Shown in pieces: positions 34,841-43,729 of a DNA stretch of 64,000 nt (position 1 is its first letter; each line of letters opens with the position of its first letter). This stretch comes from Mycolicibacterium frederiksbergense (GTDB lineage Bacteria; Actinomycetota; Actinomycetes; Mycobacteriales; Mycobacteriaceae). The notes under the pieces were generated by a model that had not been told where the DNA came from, made no database searches, and saw only the letters and a list, made by a program, of their open reading frames with translations. The position numbers were made by a program, and so were the translations under genes. The DNA is taken from assembly GCF_012223425.1 (NCBI RefSeq), contig NZ_CP038799.1, positions 1,364,001 to 1,428,000 of the forward strand, written 5' to 3'.

Positions 34841-35725
34841 ATGTCTGACAACTCAACCAGTACTGCGGATATGCGGCCTCACTTCGAGGACATCCAGGCT
34901 CATTACGATTTGTCGGACGACTTCTTCGGCGTCTTCCAGGATCCGACCCGCAAGTACAGCTGCGCCTACTTCACCGGGCCCTACGTGACGCTGTCCGAGG
35001 CTCAGATCGCCAACGTCGACCAGCACCTCGACCAACTGAATCTCAAGCCCGGCATGACGCTGCTGGAAGTCGGCTGCGGCTGGGGACTCACCTTGCAGCG
35101 CGCGATGGAGAAGTACGACGTCAACGTCATCGGATTGACGCTGAGCAAGAACCAGCAGGCGTACTGCGAGCAGCTCCTGAGCAAGATCGACACCGACCGA
35201 AAGTTCGACGTGCGCCTGGAGGGCTGGGAGCAGTTCGTGGGCTCCGTCGACGCGATCGTCTCCATCGAGGCGTTCGAACACTTCGGCTTCGAACGCTACG
35301 ACGCCTTCTTCCAGACCTGCTTCAACAGCCTGCCGTCCGGCGGCCGGATGACCATCCAGAGCAGCTGCGGCTACCACCCCAACGAGATGGCGGCCCGCGG
35401 GAAGAAACTGACCTTCGAGTTGGCACGCTTCGCCAAGTTCATGATCGACACGATCTTCCCCGGCGGACGCATCCCGAGCACCCAGATGATGGTGGACCAC
35501 GGCATCAAGGCCGGCTTCACCGTTCCCGAGGTGATGTCGCTGCGCAACCACTACATCAAAACCCTCGGCATCTGGGCCGCCCGCCTGGAGCACAACAAGG
35601 ACCAGGCGATCGCCGCGGCCGGCGAGCAGCACTACAACGACTACATGCGATACCTGACCGGCTGCCAGTACTACTTCGTCGACGAGGCGATCGACGTCAG
35701 CCTGGTCACCTACGCCAAGCCATAG
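34841..35725 (+). CDS. Mycolic acid methyltransferase/cyclopropane synthase (MmaA/CmaA family)
   Basis: This 294-residue SAM-dependent enzyme modifies meromycolate chains. Seen: [20 protein letters not shown] at the N-terminus, the SAM motif [23 protein letters not shown], and [13 protein letters not shown] as the active-site segment. It matches the MmaA/CmaA group; I cannot say which of methoxy, keto, cyclopropane or cis/trans types it is. The ATG at 34841 is preceded by GAGAAGGG. In M. tuberculosis the mmaA cluster lies between rplA and lipG, as here. Confidence 0.88.
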   Translation: MSDNSTSTADMRPHFEDIQAHYDLSDDFFGVFQDPTRKYSCAYFTGPYVTLSEAQIANVDQHLDQLNLKPGMTLLEVGCGWGLTLQRAMEKYDVNVIGLTLSKNQQAYCEQLLSKIDTDRKFDVRLEGWEQFVGSVDAIVSIEAFEHFGFERYDAFFQTCFNSLPSGGRMTIQSSCGYHPNEMAARGKKLTFELARFAKFMIDTIFPGGRIPSTQMMVDHGIKAGFTVPEVMSLRNHYIKTLGIWAARLEHNKDQAIAAAGEQHYNDYMRYLTGCQYYFVDEAIDVSLVTYAKP

Positions 35726-35774
35726 CTTTTCCGTTGCGCGGCAGCGGTATTCGCATTCGATGTGACATGCGCTG

Positions 35775-36695
35775 ATGCGCATCGTCGGCGTGCTACTGCT
35801 CCTGCTCGCGGCCGGCGCCCTGGTGGCCCGGTACGTGCCGGCCACCAACCGTGCATTGCTGGTGATGGCCGCGCTATCGCCCTACCTGATGCTCGGTGCG
35901 CCGCTGGGGGCGCTGGCGTTCGCGCTGTCCCGGCACTGGACGCTGGTGTCGGTCGCCGCGGTGCTGACCGTCGCGGTGCTGGCGGTGCAGCTGCCCTGGT
36001 ACATCGGCAGCCCAGACCCCGATACCGGGACCACGCTGCGGTTCGTCTCGGCCAACCTGCTGCTCGGTGAGGCCGAGCCCGCGGCGATAGCCGCGCTGGC
36101 CGCCGAGCACGCCGACATCCTCGCCGTGCAGGAGCTCACCCCCGAACTCGCCGCGGCCCTGTCCCCCGCCCTGGCACGGGACTTTCCCCATTCGGCGCTG
36201 CGACCGCGGGAGCGGGCGGCCGGCGTCGGGCTGTGGAGCAGGTACCCGATCATCACCTCCGGAAGCGACGAGAGTTTCAGCCGCGGGTTGATCTACGCAA
36301 GGGTCCAGGTGCCCGACACCGACTTCGCGACGACGGTGGTTTCCACCCACATGCCGCCGCCGCGCTCGGCCTTCGATTCCTGGCGCAGCGACATCGCTCG
36401 ACTGGGGCCGGCGCTGCACGAGTTGCCGCCCGACGGCCCGGTCGTCGTCGGGGGCGACCTCAACGCCACGCCCGACGTCCGTGAATTCCGTCAACTTCTG
36501 CGCGACGGCTACCGCGACGGCGCGGCGCAGGCGGGGGCCGGCCTGACCCGCACCCACCCGAGCAATGTCATCATCCCGCCGCTGCTGGCGGTCGACCACA
36601 TCATGACGCGCAATGCGTCCGTGACGTCGCTGCGGACCGTGGAGGTGGCCGGTTCCGATCACCTGGCGCTGGCCGCGACCGTGGTGTTGCACTGA
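35775..36695 (+). CDS. Membrane-anchored endonuclease/exonuclease/phosphatase-family protein
   Basis: This 306-residue protein has three N-terminal hydrophobic segments and then an EEP domain. Seen are LRFVSANLLLGEAE (first metal site Asn), DILAVQELTP (Glu), VVGGDLNATPDVREF (Asp-Asn) and AGSDHLALAAT (final His). It may act on a phospholipid or sugar-phosphate substrate at the membrane. A close paralogue lies at 59823-60842, at the far end of the accessory island. The start is the ATG at 35775. Confidence 0.75.
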   Translation: MRIVGVLLLLLAAGALVARYVPATNRALLVMAALSPYLMLGAPLGALAFALSRHWTLVSVAAVLTVAVLAVQLPWYIGSPDPDTGTTLRFVSANLLLGEAEPAAIAALAAEHADILAVQELTPELAAALSPALARDFPHSALRPRERAAGVGLWSRYPIITSGSDESFSRGLIYARVQVPDTDFATTVVSTHMPPPRSAFDSWRSDIARLGPALHELPPDGPVVVGGDLNATPDVREFRQLLRDGYRDGAAQAGAGLTRTHPSNVIIPPLLAVDHIMTRNASVTSLRTVEVAGSDHLALAATVVLH

Positions 36696-37124
36696 GTTCA
36701 ACGAATGTGGTTGGCCGACAGGGTAGTCGGCGCCGCGGCGCCGGTTCGGCCGTCGAAGAGTATCTACAGCAACGTCAATATGAGACCTCGTAACGAACGA
36801 CCGCGCACCGTTGCCGCCAGCTTCGGCGGCCGCCGCGATGTAGCAAACGACCGGCTTGAGCGGAACCGCCCGTCCGTTCCGCAACCCTTGTAGCAGCCTC
36901 AATCGACGGATCTGCCAATTCGAGCAAACTTCGCGTCACCCGACTGCGGCTACGGCCGCCCGCCAGCGAACACACATCGACAAGGCCAAACTCGCTCCGG
37001 CGCGCAGTTTCCAGCGAATTGAGGCACTTTCCACGCGCAATTCGAACGCGGACAATGCGTGCCGAACAGAATGCGGAGAGGGAGCGCGAATTTTAAGAAT
37101 ATTGCCTTGTACTGCGCAAACGCG
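36696..37124. other. Gene-free stretch upstream of the first small secreted gene
   Basis: No frame is convincing. It contains GGCGCCGCGGCGCC (36729-36742), a possible terminator for the preceding gene, and the 19-bp repeat unit listed separately. Its G+C falls towards the secreted gene. Confidence 0.55.
36762..36780 (+). repeat. 19-bp repeat, copy 1
   Basis: ATCTACAGCAACGTCAATA, exactly 424 bp before the start codon of the first small secreted gene. The identical 19 bases recur at 38019-38037, 425 bp before the second secreted gene. Upstream of each copy lies CCGTCGA at a slightly different spacing. Confidence 0.8.
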
Positions 37125-37152
37125 TTGACAGAGGACTCGGAGCCGGTAATGT
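37125..37152 (+). promoter_or_regulatory. Promoter of first small secreted gene
   Basis: TTGACA (37125-37130) and TAATGT (37147-37152), spacer 16 bases, a good sigma-A-like fit. The start site would be near 37159, leaving a leader of about 27 bases. The paralogous gene has the same layout at 38382-38409. Confidence 0.7.
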
Positions 37153-37185
37153 CCAGCCCATCTTTTCGGTGCACTGAGGGGGAAA

Positions 37186-37647
37186 ATGTCTACCATCGCT
37201 CTGAAAATCAATTCCGGGGTCGCTGCGGGTCTCATTTGTGCCGCAGCAACGCTGTCGCCGGTGACCACCGCCAACGCAGACACCGGCATCGCGACCGCAG
37301 GCACGCTGGGTTCGCAGGTCGGGTCCGCGCAGTGCGTGCCGAGTGCGACTACGCCGTGCGATCCCATCGGGTTGCCCACGGCCGCCGCCGTGGCGGCGGC
37401 CGACCCCACCTTCCCGGACAGCCTCATCCAGAATGACTTCTGGTGGCTGGGCCGCGCGAACCCGAATGCGCCGCCCCGGTCCGACATCCTGGTCTTCACG
37501 CCCATGAGCTTGGTGCCGGGTTTTCTCAAGCCGCTTTACGGCTGGTTCACCGCCAATTGGGACCTGGAGGTCTGCGTCTTCGGCCTCACGGCAACGCTGG
37601 GGCCGTACGGGACGACGACGGTCTCCGTCGGTCGCGGCTGCAACTAG
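37186..37647 (+). CDS. Small secreted four-cysteine protein, paralogue A
   Basis: This 153-residue protein has an N-terminal signal peptide (MSTIALKINSGVAAGLICAA with an ANA-type cleavage site near residue 30). The mature part carries four cysteines: QCVPSATTPCDP, LEVCVFG and the terminal GRGC. Other fixed points shared with the paralogue are NDFWWLGRANP, DILVFTPMSLVPGFLKP and GPYGTTTVSVGRG. I do not recognise a family. It is preceded by GAGGGGGA before the ATG and by a clear promoter. It lies directly ahead of an exopolysaccharide locus. Confidence 0.78.
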   Translation: MSTIALKINSGVAAGLICAAATLSPVTTANADTGIATAGTLGSQVGSAQCVPSATTPCDPIGLPTAAAVAAADPTFPDSLIQNDFWWLGRANPNAPPRSDILVFTPMSLVPGFLKPLYGWFTANWDLEVCVFGLTATLGPYGTTTVSVGRGCN

Positions 37648-37726
37648 CCGGCAGCCCCGTGGTGGGCCACCACCTCGCGCCAATACTGTTGGCCCATAGC
37701 TGAATCGCGCTCCTACCGAGCGATCC

Positions 37727-37912
37727 TCACGATCGGCCCTTGCCGCTGCCTGGTTTGCGCCGGCCCGCGGACAACAACGATCGCCACCATGCTGCGCGCG
37801 AACCCGTATATGCGCGACACTGCCCCGCCGCGCACAGTGCGCAATCCGACCCCGGGCGATAGTGCTCATGCGCGGCTCTGTCATGGCCGCACCGACATCT
37901 CTCGCTGGACAC
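37727..37912 (-). CDS. Small zinc-ribbon-like protein, 61 residues
   Basis: This short minus-strand frame starts with a GTG at 37912 and reads SSERCRCGHDRAAHEHYRPG, then SDCALCAAGQCRAYTG. The spaced cysteines and histidines (CxCGH, HxHY, CxxC, C) look like a small metal-binding domain common among actinobacterial hypothetical proteins. No good ribosome site is visible and the frame overlaps no other gene. The tail is Arg-rich. Function unknown; it could be a chance frame. Confidence 0.45.
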   Translation of the reverse strand: MSSERCRCGHDRAAHEHYRPGSDCALCAAGQCRAYTGSRAAWWRSLLSAGRRKPGSGKGRS

Positions 37913-38381
37913 GTGCTGAATCTACGCCGTTCACAACGGGACTCGCCGCAACCGCCCCGAAGCGTTGCGGGATGCGCCCTTTCGGGGCGCTCTCCGATTG
38001 TTACGTTCGCGACCGTCGATCTACAGCAACGTCAATAAAGCAACAGCCAACCACTGCGGCACCGAGCCTGGCGCTAATTGTGAGCCGACGGTTCTGGTGA
38101 TCCGCCATTGCTGGCCACGAACACCACGACCTCGCATGATCCGAGAAGCGTGCAGGTAAGGCACGCACTGACGTTCAATCACAGCTACGGATGCAGCTAT
38201 CCACACCGCGAATACCTGACACCGATCAGCAAACTTTGGCAAACAACAGGAACAGCCACCGTCGGCGCGAGTATTCACGCTCGTTAGGTGTGCCGGATTT
38301 GCGTGAATCCATTGCCCGAACGTGAACGTGGCGTTACCTCCGCTGGGGACAAAACATAGCCCGCTAGCTGCGGCGATGTTA
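37913..38381. other. Gene-free stretch between small ORF and second secreted gene
   Basis: About 470 bp with no convincing coding frame. It contains the second copy of the 19-bp repeat and, at its end, the second promoter. G+C is lower than in the flanking core, as in the rest of the island. Confidence 0.5.
38019..38037 (+). repeat. 19-bp repeat, copy 2
   Basis: The same 19 bases as at 36762-36780, at 425 bp from the second secreted start codon. The distance is conserved to within one base between the two gene copies. Confidence 0.8.
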
Positions 38382-38409
38382 TTGACAGCGTCGTCACAGC
38401 ATGTAATGC
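38382..38409 (+). promoter_or_regulatory. Promoter of second small secreted gene
   Basis: TTGACA (38382-38387) and TAATGC (38404-38409) with a 16-base spacer, mirroring the promoter of paralogue A. A start near 38416 gives a leader of about 28 bases. Confidence 0.7.
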
Positions 38410-38443
38410 TTTCCCCAACTTCAGGCCCGTACTAGGGGGACAA

Positions 38444-38905
38444 ATGTCAGCGATCGCTCGCAAGATAAATATCGGCCTCGCCGCCGGCGCCATGGCCGCC
38501 GCAGCAACGCTCACGCCGATTACCGTCGCCCAGGCGGACACCACTACCTTCGCCGTCAGCACTGTCGGCTCACAGATCGGGGCGGCTCAGTGCGTGCCGA
38601 CCGCGGCCACACCCTGCGTACCAATGGCCGCCGCCAACCTGCAGTCGGCCAATGCCACGCCGGGCAGCATCATCCAAAGCATTTTCCAGAACGATCTGTG
38701 GTGGATCGGGCGCGCCAACCCGACGCCACCCCCGCGGGCCGACGTCCTGGTGTTCACCCCGATCAGCCTGATCCCCGGATTCCTCAAGCCGGTGTATGGC
38801 TGGTTCACCCAGAATCTCAACTTCGAAGTGTGCGTCCTGGGCGGATCGGTGAAGGTCGGACCGTACGGCACCACAACCGTTTCCGTCGGACGAGGCTGCA
38901 ACTAG
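38444..38905 (+). CDS. Small secreted four-cysteine protein, paralogue B
   Basis: This 153-residue paralogue of the protein at 37186-37647 has the same length and layout: signal peptide MSAIARKINIGLAAGAMAAA with an AQA-type cleavage site, cysteines in AQCVPTAATPCVP, FEVCVLG and GRGC, and the shared NDLWWIGRANP, VLVFTPISLIPGFLKP and GPYGTTTVSVGRGC. About 55-60% of residues match by eye. It is preceded by AGGGGGA and the matching promoter. It ends just before a hairpin and the exopolysaccharide operon. Confidence 0.78.
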   Translation: MSAIARKINIGLAAGAMAAAATLTPITVAQADTTTFAVSTVGSQIGAAQCVPTAATPCVPMAAANLQSANATPGSIIQSIFQNDLWWIGRANPTPPPRADVLVFTPISLIPGFLKPVYGWFTQNLNFEVCVLGGSVKVGPYGTTTVSVGRGCN

Positions 38906-38932
38906 CTTGACCTCTGCACCGAATCTGATTTC

Positions 38933-38967
38933 ATCGGCGCGGATCCGTTGCCCGGGTCCGCGCCGAT
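38933..38967 (+). terminator. Hairpin between secreted gene B and the exopolysaccharide operon
   Basis: An 11-bp stem, ATCGGCGCGGA (38933-38943) with its complement (38957-38967), followed by TTTC. Only 20 bases separate it from the GTG start of the DUF4012 gene, so it could end or attenuate transcription into the operon. Confidence 0.65.
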
Positions 38968-38987
38968 TTCATAGGGAAGCCCACTGA

Positions 38988-40832
38988 GTGCAGAAAATTC
39001 AACACTCCGACGGTGACGACCGTCGGCCCGAAGCTGACGATCACGACGAACACCATCCCAAGCTCGGGGTGGTGTTCACTCGTCGCCGGAAACAAGTACT
39101 GATCGGCAGTTTGGTGGCGATGGCAGTGGCGGCCGCTCTAGGTGGCTGGCTCGCCAAGAACGGCGTGGATGCCAAAGGCAGTCTCGAAGCCGCGCGCACC
39201 AACGCGCAGCAGGCCAAAGAAGCGCTGGAGCAGGGCAATTCTCAGGACGCAGTGCGCTTCGCCGACCACGCGCAGTTCAACGCACAGCAGGCACGCGATG
39301 CCACCCACTCCCTTCCGTGGAGCATCGCGTCGGCTATTCCTTGGCTCGGCAGCCCCTTCGAGACCGGGCGGCAGATCTCCGATGTGGTCCTCGGCCTGGC
39401 GACCGACGTCCTCAGACCCGCTGCAGAGGCCGGCACGGCGCTTTCACCAGATCGCTTGATCGACGGCAGCCGTGTCGACGTGAAACTGCTGCGATCCGAA
39501 GAGCCCAATCTCAGCCAGCTTGCGGAGGCTGCGAACAGACTCGATGCTGAGGCCCAAGCGATCTCAGATCCTAGCTATGTTGCGGTCCTTCGCGATGCGC
39601 GCGCCCAGTTGCAGGATCAGACCGCCGAGATAACCGGCCTGCTGGAGAACACCGCGTTGGCGGCGCGTCTCGCTCCATCCATGATGGGTGCCGACGGCCC
39701 CCGGACATACTTCATGGGTTTCCAGACCAATGCCGAGGCGCGTGGGACCGGCGGGCTACTGGGCGGGTTCGGCGTCCTGCGATTCGACAACGGTGCCGCC
39801 ACTGTGGATACGCTCGGCGCAAACACCGACCTCGACATGCAGTTCACTCCCGTCGATCTCGGCGCTGAGTTCAACGAGACATATGGGTATGCCAATCCGT
39901 TCGGAGATTTCCGCAACAGCAACCTGAGCTCACACTTTCCCTATGCTGCGCAGATCTGGAAATCCATGTGGGCACAGCAGACTGGGATGAATGTCGACGG
40001 AGTGATCGCTCTGGACCCATTCGCTTTGAGCTACGTGCTGGGCGCAATAGGGCCTGTGATCATGCCCGACGGCGAGGAAGTCACTAAAGATAACGTCGTT
40101 GAACTGACCGAATCCACTGCGTATGCTCGTTTTCCCGCCGATCAGGCGGCCCGCAAACAGTATTTGCAGGACATCGCCAGCGCGGTCGTCCAGAAGATGA
40201 CCGCCTCGTCGGGTTCACCCCGAGCACTGCTCTCGGCGCTGGGAAAGGCTGCGGGAGAGGGCCGCGTCGCTGTCTGGAGCGCGGCGCCTGGGGAACAAGA
40301 GCTGCTCGAGCAGACGCCGCTGGCACACATCGTCCCCGACGATGCCGCACCCTACGCCGAAGTCGTCATCAACAATCTGGGCGGCAACAAGATGGACTAC
40401 TACCTCGAACGAGAGATCGAGTACGTGGCCGACAACTGCGATGGCGAGACCAGGATGTCGACCGTCACCGTGCGGTTGACCAATGCAACACCGGATTCGC
40501 CGCTTCCCGACTACGTGGCGGGATCGCCGGGCGTTAATCCGGAGCTTCCGCTCAACGTGCCGAGCGGTTCCATGATCACCTCGGTTCGGCTCCTCGGAAC
40601 CACGGGAGCAACGCTTGAGAGCGCGCTCTCCAACGGAGAGAAAATCTCGGTCTTCACTGGAACAGAACGCAATCACCCAACATTCGAGGTCCAGGTCGCC
40701 ATTCCGCCGGGCCAGTCTGGCGAATTGACCTTTCGACTGTCAGAGCCCACAAACCCAGGCGAGCCTCGGGTACCGATTCAGCCCCTTGTGGACCCCCTCG
40801 CTCCCGTAGTATCGGTCCCCGTATGTTCCTAA
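38988..40832 (+). CDS. DUF4012-domain membrane-anchored protein
   Basis: This 614-residue protein has one N-terminal transmembrane segment (VLIGSLVAMAVAAALGG, residues about 37-53). The DUF4012 core around residue 245 includes FQTNAEARGTGGLLGGFGV, the usual signature. The C-terminal part is beta-rich and ends in a Cys. DUF4012 proteins sit in many actinobacterial exopolysaccharide loci and have been proposed to act in cell-wall or polymer attachment; function here is inferred from context. The start is a GTG at 38988, 20 bases past the hairpin. Confidence 0.82.
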   Translation: MQKIQHSDGDDRRPEADDHDEHHPKLGVVFTRRRKQVLIGSLVAMAVAAALGGWLAKNGVDAKGSLEAARTNAQQAKEALEQGNSQDAVRFADHAQFNAQQARDATHSLPWSIASAIPWLGSPFETGRQISDVVLGLATDVLRPAAEAGTALSPDRLIDGSRVDVKLLRSEEPNLSQLAEAANRLDAEAQAISDPSYVAVLRDARAQLQDQTAEITGLLENTALAARLAPSMMGADGPRTYFMGFQTNAEARGTGGLLGGFGVLRFDNGAATVDTLGANTDLDMQFTPVDLGAEFNETYGYANPFGDFRNSNLSSHFPYAAQIWKSMWAQQTGMNVDGVIALDPFALSYVLGAIGPVIMPDGEEVTKDNVVELTESTAYARFPADQAARKQYLQDIASAVVQKMTASSGSPRALLSALGKAAGEGRVAVWSAAPGEQELLEQTPLAHIVPDDAAPYAEVVINNLGGNKMDYYLEREIEYVADNCDGETRMSTVTVRLTNATPDSPLPDYVAGSPGVNPELPLNVPSGSMITSVRLLGTTGATLESALSNGEKISVFTGTERNHPTFEVQVAIPPGQSGELTFRLSEPTNPGEPRVPIQPLVDPLAPVVSVPVCS

Positions 40833-40913
40833 ATAATCAAGTCGCACAATGCAAAAAGCGGGCTCGTCAGATCGACTACAAACGTCGAAGTGACGTGTGA
40901 TGGAGGGGTCGCA

Positions 40914-42383
40914 TTGAACTTGCACGACTACTTGAAGCTTCTTCGTTCCCGGTGGGTGACAGTCTGCGTAACCATCGCGGTCACACTGGCGGCCGCAGTT
41001 GCGTATACCTTGTTAACAACCCCGCTATACCAAGCCTCGACGCGACTGTTCGTCTCAACTACTGCGGGTTCTTCACTTGCTGAGACCTATCAAGGCAATC
41101 GCTTCTCGCAGGAGCGCGTGATCTCCTATGCCGAATTACTTATGGGTGAAACTCTTGCTCAGCGAACCATTGACAAGCTCGATCTCGACATGACCGCAGC
41201 CGACCTACAGGCAAACGTGAAGGCAAGTTCAAAACAAGATACCGTACTGATCAATGTTCGCGTCAACGACAAATCACCTGTGCAGGCGCGCGATATTGCC
41301 AACACTCTCTCCGACGAATTTGTAACGATGATCCGGGAACTAGAAACTCCGGAAGACGGCTCCATACCAGACTCACGTGTTGTTGTTGAACAGCGTGCCT
41401 CAATTCCCACCACACCTGTGGTTCCCAAGACCACCCGAAATATCGCGATGGGTCTGGCACTCGGCGTCGTGCTTGGATTTGGTTTAGCACTCCTCCGCGA
41501 CATGCTGGATAGCAGCGTTAAGAAGCGCGAAACTCTCGAAGAGATTACTGGATCCGGCATCGTTGGCAGCGTTCCGCTCGACAAGGAGCGTCGCAAAGAC
41601 CCAGCCATTGTTTTCGATTCGGACAATTCGCCTATCGCGGAGGCGTTCCGCAAGGCCCGAACCAACCTGCAATTCTTGGCAGTCGACAGCCCACCGCGTG
41701 TCATCGTTCTAACCAGTTCCATGCCGGCTGAAGGAAAGTCGACCACCGCAATAAATCTCGCGCTTTCTCTCGCAGAGGCCGAGCACAACGTAGTACTCGT
41801 GGATGGTGACCTTCGTCGGCCGATGTTGCACAAGTATCTCGACCTTGTGGGCACGGTCGGCTTCAGTACCGTGCTTAGCGGACAGGTCTCGCTATCCGAA
41901 GCACTCCAAAAGACGCAGTTTCCCGGCTTGTCCGTGCTGACGTCCGGGGCGATCCCGCCCAATCCAAGCGAGCTTTTGGGTTCTGAGTCTGCGCGTAAGA
42001 TTCTCCACGAATTGCGGGCTGAGTTCGACTACGTGATTGTAGATTCTACTCCTTTGCTTGCAGTTACAGATGCTGCGATCCTGTCGGCGGGAGCCGACGG
42101 CGTTTTGATTATCGCCCGTTACGGTCGGACAAAGCGCGAGCAGCTGACGCACGCCATAGGCAGTCTCCGAGATGTCGATGCGCAACTGCTGGGGTCCATG
42201 TTCACGATGGTCCCGACACGCGGCAGTTCGTCGTACAACTACAGCTACAAGTACTACGGCGACGAACCTGAGCATCGCCCGCGGAAATCTATCGCGGCGC
42301 CAGCCGAGCTGACCACAGGTTCGCCTACCACCGATGTTGCAGAGCAGATCTCAGATGAGCGCAAACGCGAATCAGCCGAATAG
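40914..42383 (+). CDS. Wzz-domain BY-type tyrosine kinase
   Basis: This 489-residue polysaccharide co-polymerase fused to a bacterial tyrosine kinase. The Wzz/chain-length part has two transmembrane helices (VTIAVTLAAAVAYTLL near the N-terminus and NIAMGLALGVVLGFGLALL near residue 180). The cytoplasmic kinase has Walker A SSMPAEGKSTTAI, Walker A' VLVDGDLRRP and the tyrosine cluster SSYNYSYKYYG at the tail, where it autophosphorylates. The TTG at 40914, five bases after GGAGGGG, fits better than the upstream GTG. Its phosphatase partner is likely the one at 59308. Confidence 0.86.
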   Translation: MNLHDYLKLLRSRWVTVCVTIAVTLAAAVAYTLLTTPLYQASTRLFVSTTAGSSLAETYQGNRFSQERVISYAELLMGETLAQRTIDKLDLDMTAADLQANVKASSKQDTVLINVRVNDKSPVQARDIANTLSDEFVTMIRELETPEDGSIPDSRVVVEQRASIPTTPVVPKTTRNIAMGLALGVVLGFGLALLRDMLDSSVKKRETLEEITGSGIVGSVPLDKERRKDPAIVFDSDNSPIAEAFRKARTNLQFLAVDSPPRVIVLTSSMPAEGKSTTAINLALSLAEAEHNVVLVDGDLRRPMLHKYLDLVGTVGFSTVLSGQVSLSEALQKTQFPGLSVLTSGAIPPNPSELLGSESARKILHELRAEFDYVIVDSTPLLAVTDAAILSAGADGVLIIARYGRTKREQLTHAIGSLRDVDAQLLGSMFTMVPTRGSSSYNYSYKYYGDEPEHRPRKSIAAPAELTTGSPTTDVAEQISDERKRESAE

Positions 42384-42441
42384 GCAGGACGTTATCGCTC
42401 TATCGCAGTCCGCAAGCCGCCTGACAAACGGAGAGTAGCCG

Positions 42442-43701
42442 GTGAAGATCGCCATCCTAGGATTGGGGTATGTCGGCATCACCGCCGCCGCGTGCCTAGC
42501 TAGTCAAGGGCACGAGGTCATCGGCGTTGATCCGAACACGACGAAGGTCGAAGCCGTACTCGACGGACGGTCTCCGGTAACCGAACCCGAGGTGGACGCC
42601 CTAATAGCCGAGGCACGCGCGAACGGTCGAATTACGGCAAATACATCGCTCACTCCAGAGATTGCTGAATGTGAACTCGTCATAGTCTGCGTAGGCACAC
42701 CAAGCGCGGTCGACGGTTCACACAACATGACGTTCATCGCCGAAGTTTCGCGTCAACTTGCAGAGATCGTGAAAGCAAATCCACGCGGCAACGTTACGGT
42801 CGCCTACCGGTCGACCATACGCCCGGGGACCATGGAAGAACTTATACAGCCGATCATTGATGGTGTGCTTGGCGACCGCTCTCCCGAGATCGAACTCGTC
42901 TACAACCCCGAGTTTCTGCGCGAGTCGACGGCCGTCAGAGACTTCTTCGCGCCACCAAAGATCGTCATTGGCACCAAGACTGGTGAGCCATGCGCCACGC
43001 TCGACAAGATCAATGTCGGCATCGATGCACCCACCTTCTATGTGAAGTACCGCGAAAGTGAAATAACCAAGTTCGTGGACAACACATTCCATGCGCTCAA
43101 GACGGTGTTCGCGAACGAAATCGGTCGCGTGTGCGCCCAATTGGACATCAGCGCTGCGGAAGTACACAGAATCTTCGTCTCCGACACGAAGCTCAACATC
43201 TCGCCGTACTACCTTCGCCCCGGCGGCGCTTTCGGGGGGTCGTGCCTTCCAAAGGATGTAAGGGCTCTGCAGCATATTTCGCGGATCGCGGGAGGGTATA
43301 CCCACCTGATCGATTCGCTTGTGGCGTCGAACGAGGCGCACAAATCCTTCCTCTTTGACTATTCGACAAGAGGTTTAGCGCACGGCGCGCGAGTTCTTCT
43401 GTTGGGTATCGCCTTCAAGAACAAGAGTGACGACCTCCGCGAGAGCCCGAATGTCGACCTTGCCCGGATGCTGCTGACTGCGGGATATCAGTTGTCCATC
43501 TTTGACCCACACGTCGAACCCCAGAATCTGATGGGTCAGAACCTCGGCGTCCTGTCGAACTCACCGTTCATCCGACAGTTGCTGGTCGATCGAGCGATTG
43601 TCGAGAACACCGCGTGGGATCTGGTCATCGATTCGCGGAGTTCTGCCGGCGACTACGCGCTGACGGCAAGCCGCGTAGTCGACATCAATCGGCTGGCCTA
43701 G
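42442..43701 (+). CDS. Nucleotide-sugar 6-dehydrogenase, AlgD/GDP-mannose type
   Basis: This 419-residue NAD-dependent dehydrogenase oxidises a nucleotide-sugar C6 alcohol to a uronic acid. Seen: NAD fold ILGLGYVGITAAACLA, CVGTPSAVDG, YNPEFLRESTAVRDFF, and the catalytic Cys in AFGGSCLPKDVRAL, close to Pseudomonas AlgD. AlgD converts GDP-mannose to GDP-mannuronate; the same family covers UDP-glucose and others, so the sugar is inferred. Reading order and spacing place it in the EPS operon. GGAGAGTAG precedes the start. Confidence 0.85.
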   Translation: MKIAILGLGYVGITAAACLASQGHEVIGVDPNTTKVEAVLDGRSPVTEPEVDALIAEARANGRITANTSLTPEIAECELVIVCVGTPSAVDGSHNMTFIAEVSRQLAEIVKANPRGNVTVAYRSTIRPGTMEELIQPIIDGVLGDRSPEIELVYNPEFLRESTAVRDFFAPPKIVIGTKTGEPCATLDKINVGIDAPTFYVKYRESEITKFVDNTFHALKTVFANEIGRVCAQLDISAAEVHRIFVSDTKLNISPYYLRPGGAFGGSCLPKDVRALQHISRIAGGYTHLIDSLVASNEAHKSFLFDYSTRGLAHGARVLLLGIAFKNKSDDLRESPNVDLARMLLTAGYQLSIFDPHVEPQNLMGQNLGVLSNSPFIRQLLVDRAIVENTAWDLVIDSRSSAGDYALTASRVVDINRLA

Positions 43702-43729
43702 CAACTCAACCGTAGGAAGGGAGAGCACA

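Noticed and set aside
36729..36742. GGCGCCGCGGCGCC as an operator
   Set aside because: A short GC palindrome just past a stop codon, more simply a weak terminator; too common in high-GC DNA to weigh.
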